A DNA stretch of 64,000 nt from Novosphingobium sp. G106 (GTDB lineage: Bacteria; Pseudomonadota; Alphaproteobacteria; Sphingomonadales; Sphingomonadaceae): assembly GCF_019075875.1 (NCBI RefSeq), contig NZ_JAHOOZ010000001.1, forward strand, positions 3,100,001-3,164,000. The letters are read 5' to 3'. The notes under the pieces are model-generated. The model ran no database searches and had not been told where the DNA came from. It saw nothing but the letters and a program-made list of their open reading frames with translations. A program made the position numbers and the translations under genes. How positions within the stretch are numbered: the stretch's first letter is position 1; each line of letters opens with the position of its first letter. Below are positions 63,847-64,000 of the stretch, one piece after another.

Positions 63847-64000
63847 CTACTTGCTCCCCTCGACCAGAGCCTTGGCCATCTCTCGAAGCTCATTCTTCAG
63901 GATTTTGCCCTGGGGCGAAACGGGCAGACTTTCGACCGAGACGACCCGCTCCGGAATCTTCTGCTTGGCGAGCCCATATTCGACAAGGTGACGAAACACT
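63847..64000 (-). CDS. acyl-CoA ligase, C-terminal fragment at window edge
   Basis: Reading from the right edge, the minus strand gives VFRHLVEYGLAKQKIPERVV, then SVESLPVSPQGKILKNELRE and a stop at 63847. The K(I/L)PExxxxVxxLPxxxxGKxLKxxLR pattern is the C-terminal domain of AMP-forming acyl-CoA synthetases, with the catalytic lysine in GKILK. The rest lies outside the window. It converges with the TetR gene. Confidence 0.8.
   Translation of the reverse strand, partial: VFRHLVEYGLAKQKIPERVVSVESLPVSPQGKILKNELREMAKALVEGSK

Noticed and set aside
1..64000. CRISPR arrays, tRNA or rRNA genes, integrase or transposase genes
   Set aside because: I looked for direct repeats, clover-leaf-like GGTTCGAATC cores and transposase motifs and found none I could support by eye.
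1..64000. True pseudogenisation of the twelve single-indel genes
   Set aside because: Every break is in a homopolymer run, the flanking protein sequence is otherwise fully conserved, and no additional stops accumulate, unlike the real remnants at 33-34 and 40 kb.

Overview
The window looks like part of a large catabolic gene island from an alphaproteobacterium, most likely a sphingomonad (Sphingobium/Novosphingobium type). This is an inference from the moderately high GC content, the TonB-dependent receptor with a spinster-type MFS partner, and the dense mix of acyl-CoA synthetases, acyl-CoA dehydrogenase pairs, enoyl-CoA hydratases, SDRs, P450s, a Rieske oxygenase and old-yellow-enzyme oxidoreductases. 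I see no rRNA, tRNA, CRISPR array, intact insertion sequence or phage gene.

Layout, left part (1-31 kb): a 5'-truncated D-aminoacylase-type amidohydrolase (2-1541). A minus-strand beta-oxidation operon follows (VOC protein, two acyl-CoA dehydrogenases, acyl-CoA synthetase; 6440 to 1655). Next is a minus-strand operon with a split transketolase, an SDR, an iron-type ADH and a zinc-type ADH (11290 to 6579). Then come an epoxide hydrolase, an aldo/keto reductase, and a second split transketolase with an enoyl-CoA hydratase (13681-16460). The most unusual unit is a six-gene minus-strand operon (26577 to 19642): acyl-CoA dehydrogenase pair, SDR, TIM-barrel isomerase-like protein, LuxE-like acyl-protein synthetase and LuxC-like acyl-CoA reductase. 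A LuxR-type regulator lies downstream. A second D-aminoacylase paralog with a second LuxR-type regulator sits at 28-31 kb.

Right part (31-64 kb): a TauD-type dioxygenase with an SDR, an APH-like kinase with a broken MFS gene, SDR/EthD/OYE/DUF1214-like genes, and two P450s separated by gene remnants. An OYE-sulfotransferase-lipoyl-domain operon follows. A long plus-strand run (47889-56864) encodes an amidohydrolase, EthD protein, SDR, LLM flavin oxidoreductase, two enoyl-CoA hydratases, a feruloyl-CoA-synthase-like ligase and an SDR. The window ends with a Rieske oxygenase, an MFS transporter, a TonB receptor, a SnoaL-like protein, a TetR regulator and the tail of another acyl-CoA ligase. Taken together the genes suggest uptake, oxygenation, CoA activation and beta-oxidation-like breakdown of a hydrophobic (possibly terpenoid, steroid or aromatic) substrate. 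The substrate itself cannot be read from the sequence.

Two recurring palindromes sit in promoter regions. TTTTGAT-N6-ATCAAAA and close variants occur mainly in the left part and at the TonB receptor; TWARGCA-N2-TGCTWA-like sites occur in the right part. They suggest two regulons.

At least twelve otherwise well-conserved genes are broken by a single-base indel inside a homopolymer run of 5-8 bases. This pattern points to sequencing error rather than decay, and I give the corrected gene extents. Separately, several true remnants exist at 16.6, 31.5, 33-34, 40.0-40.7 and 42.3 kb.
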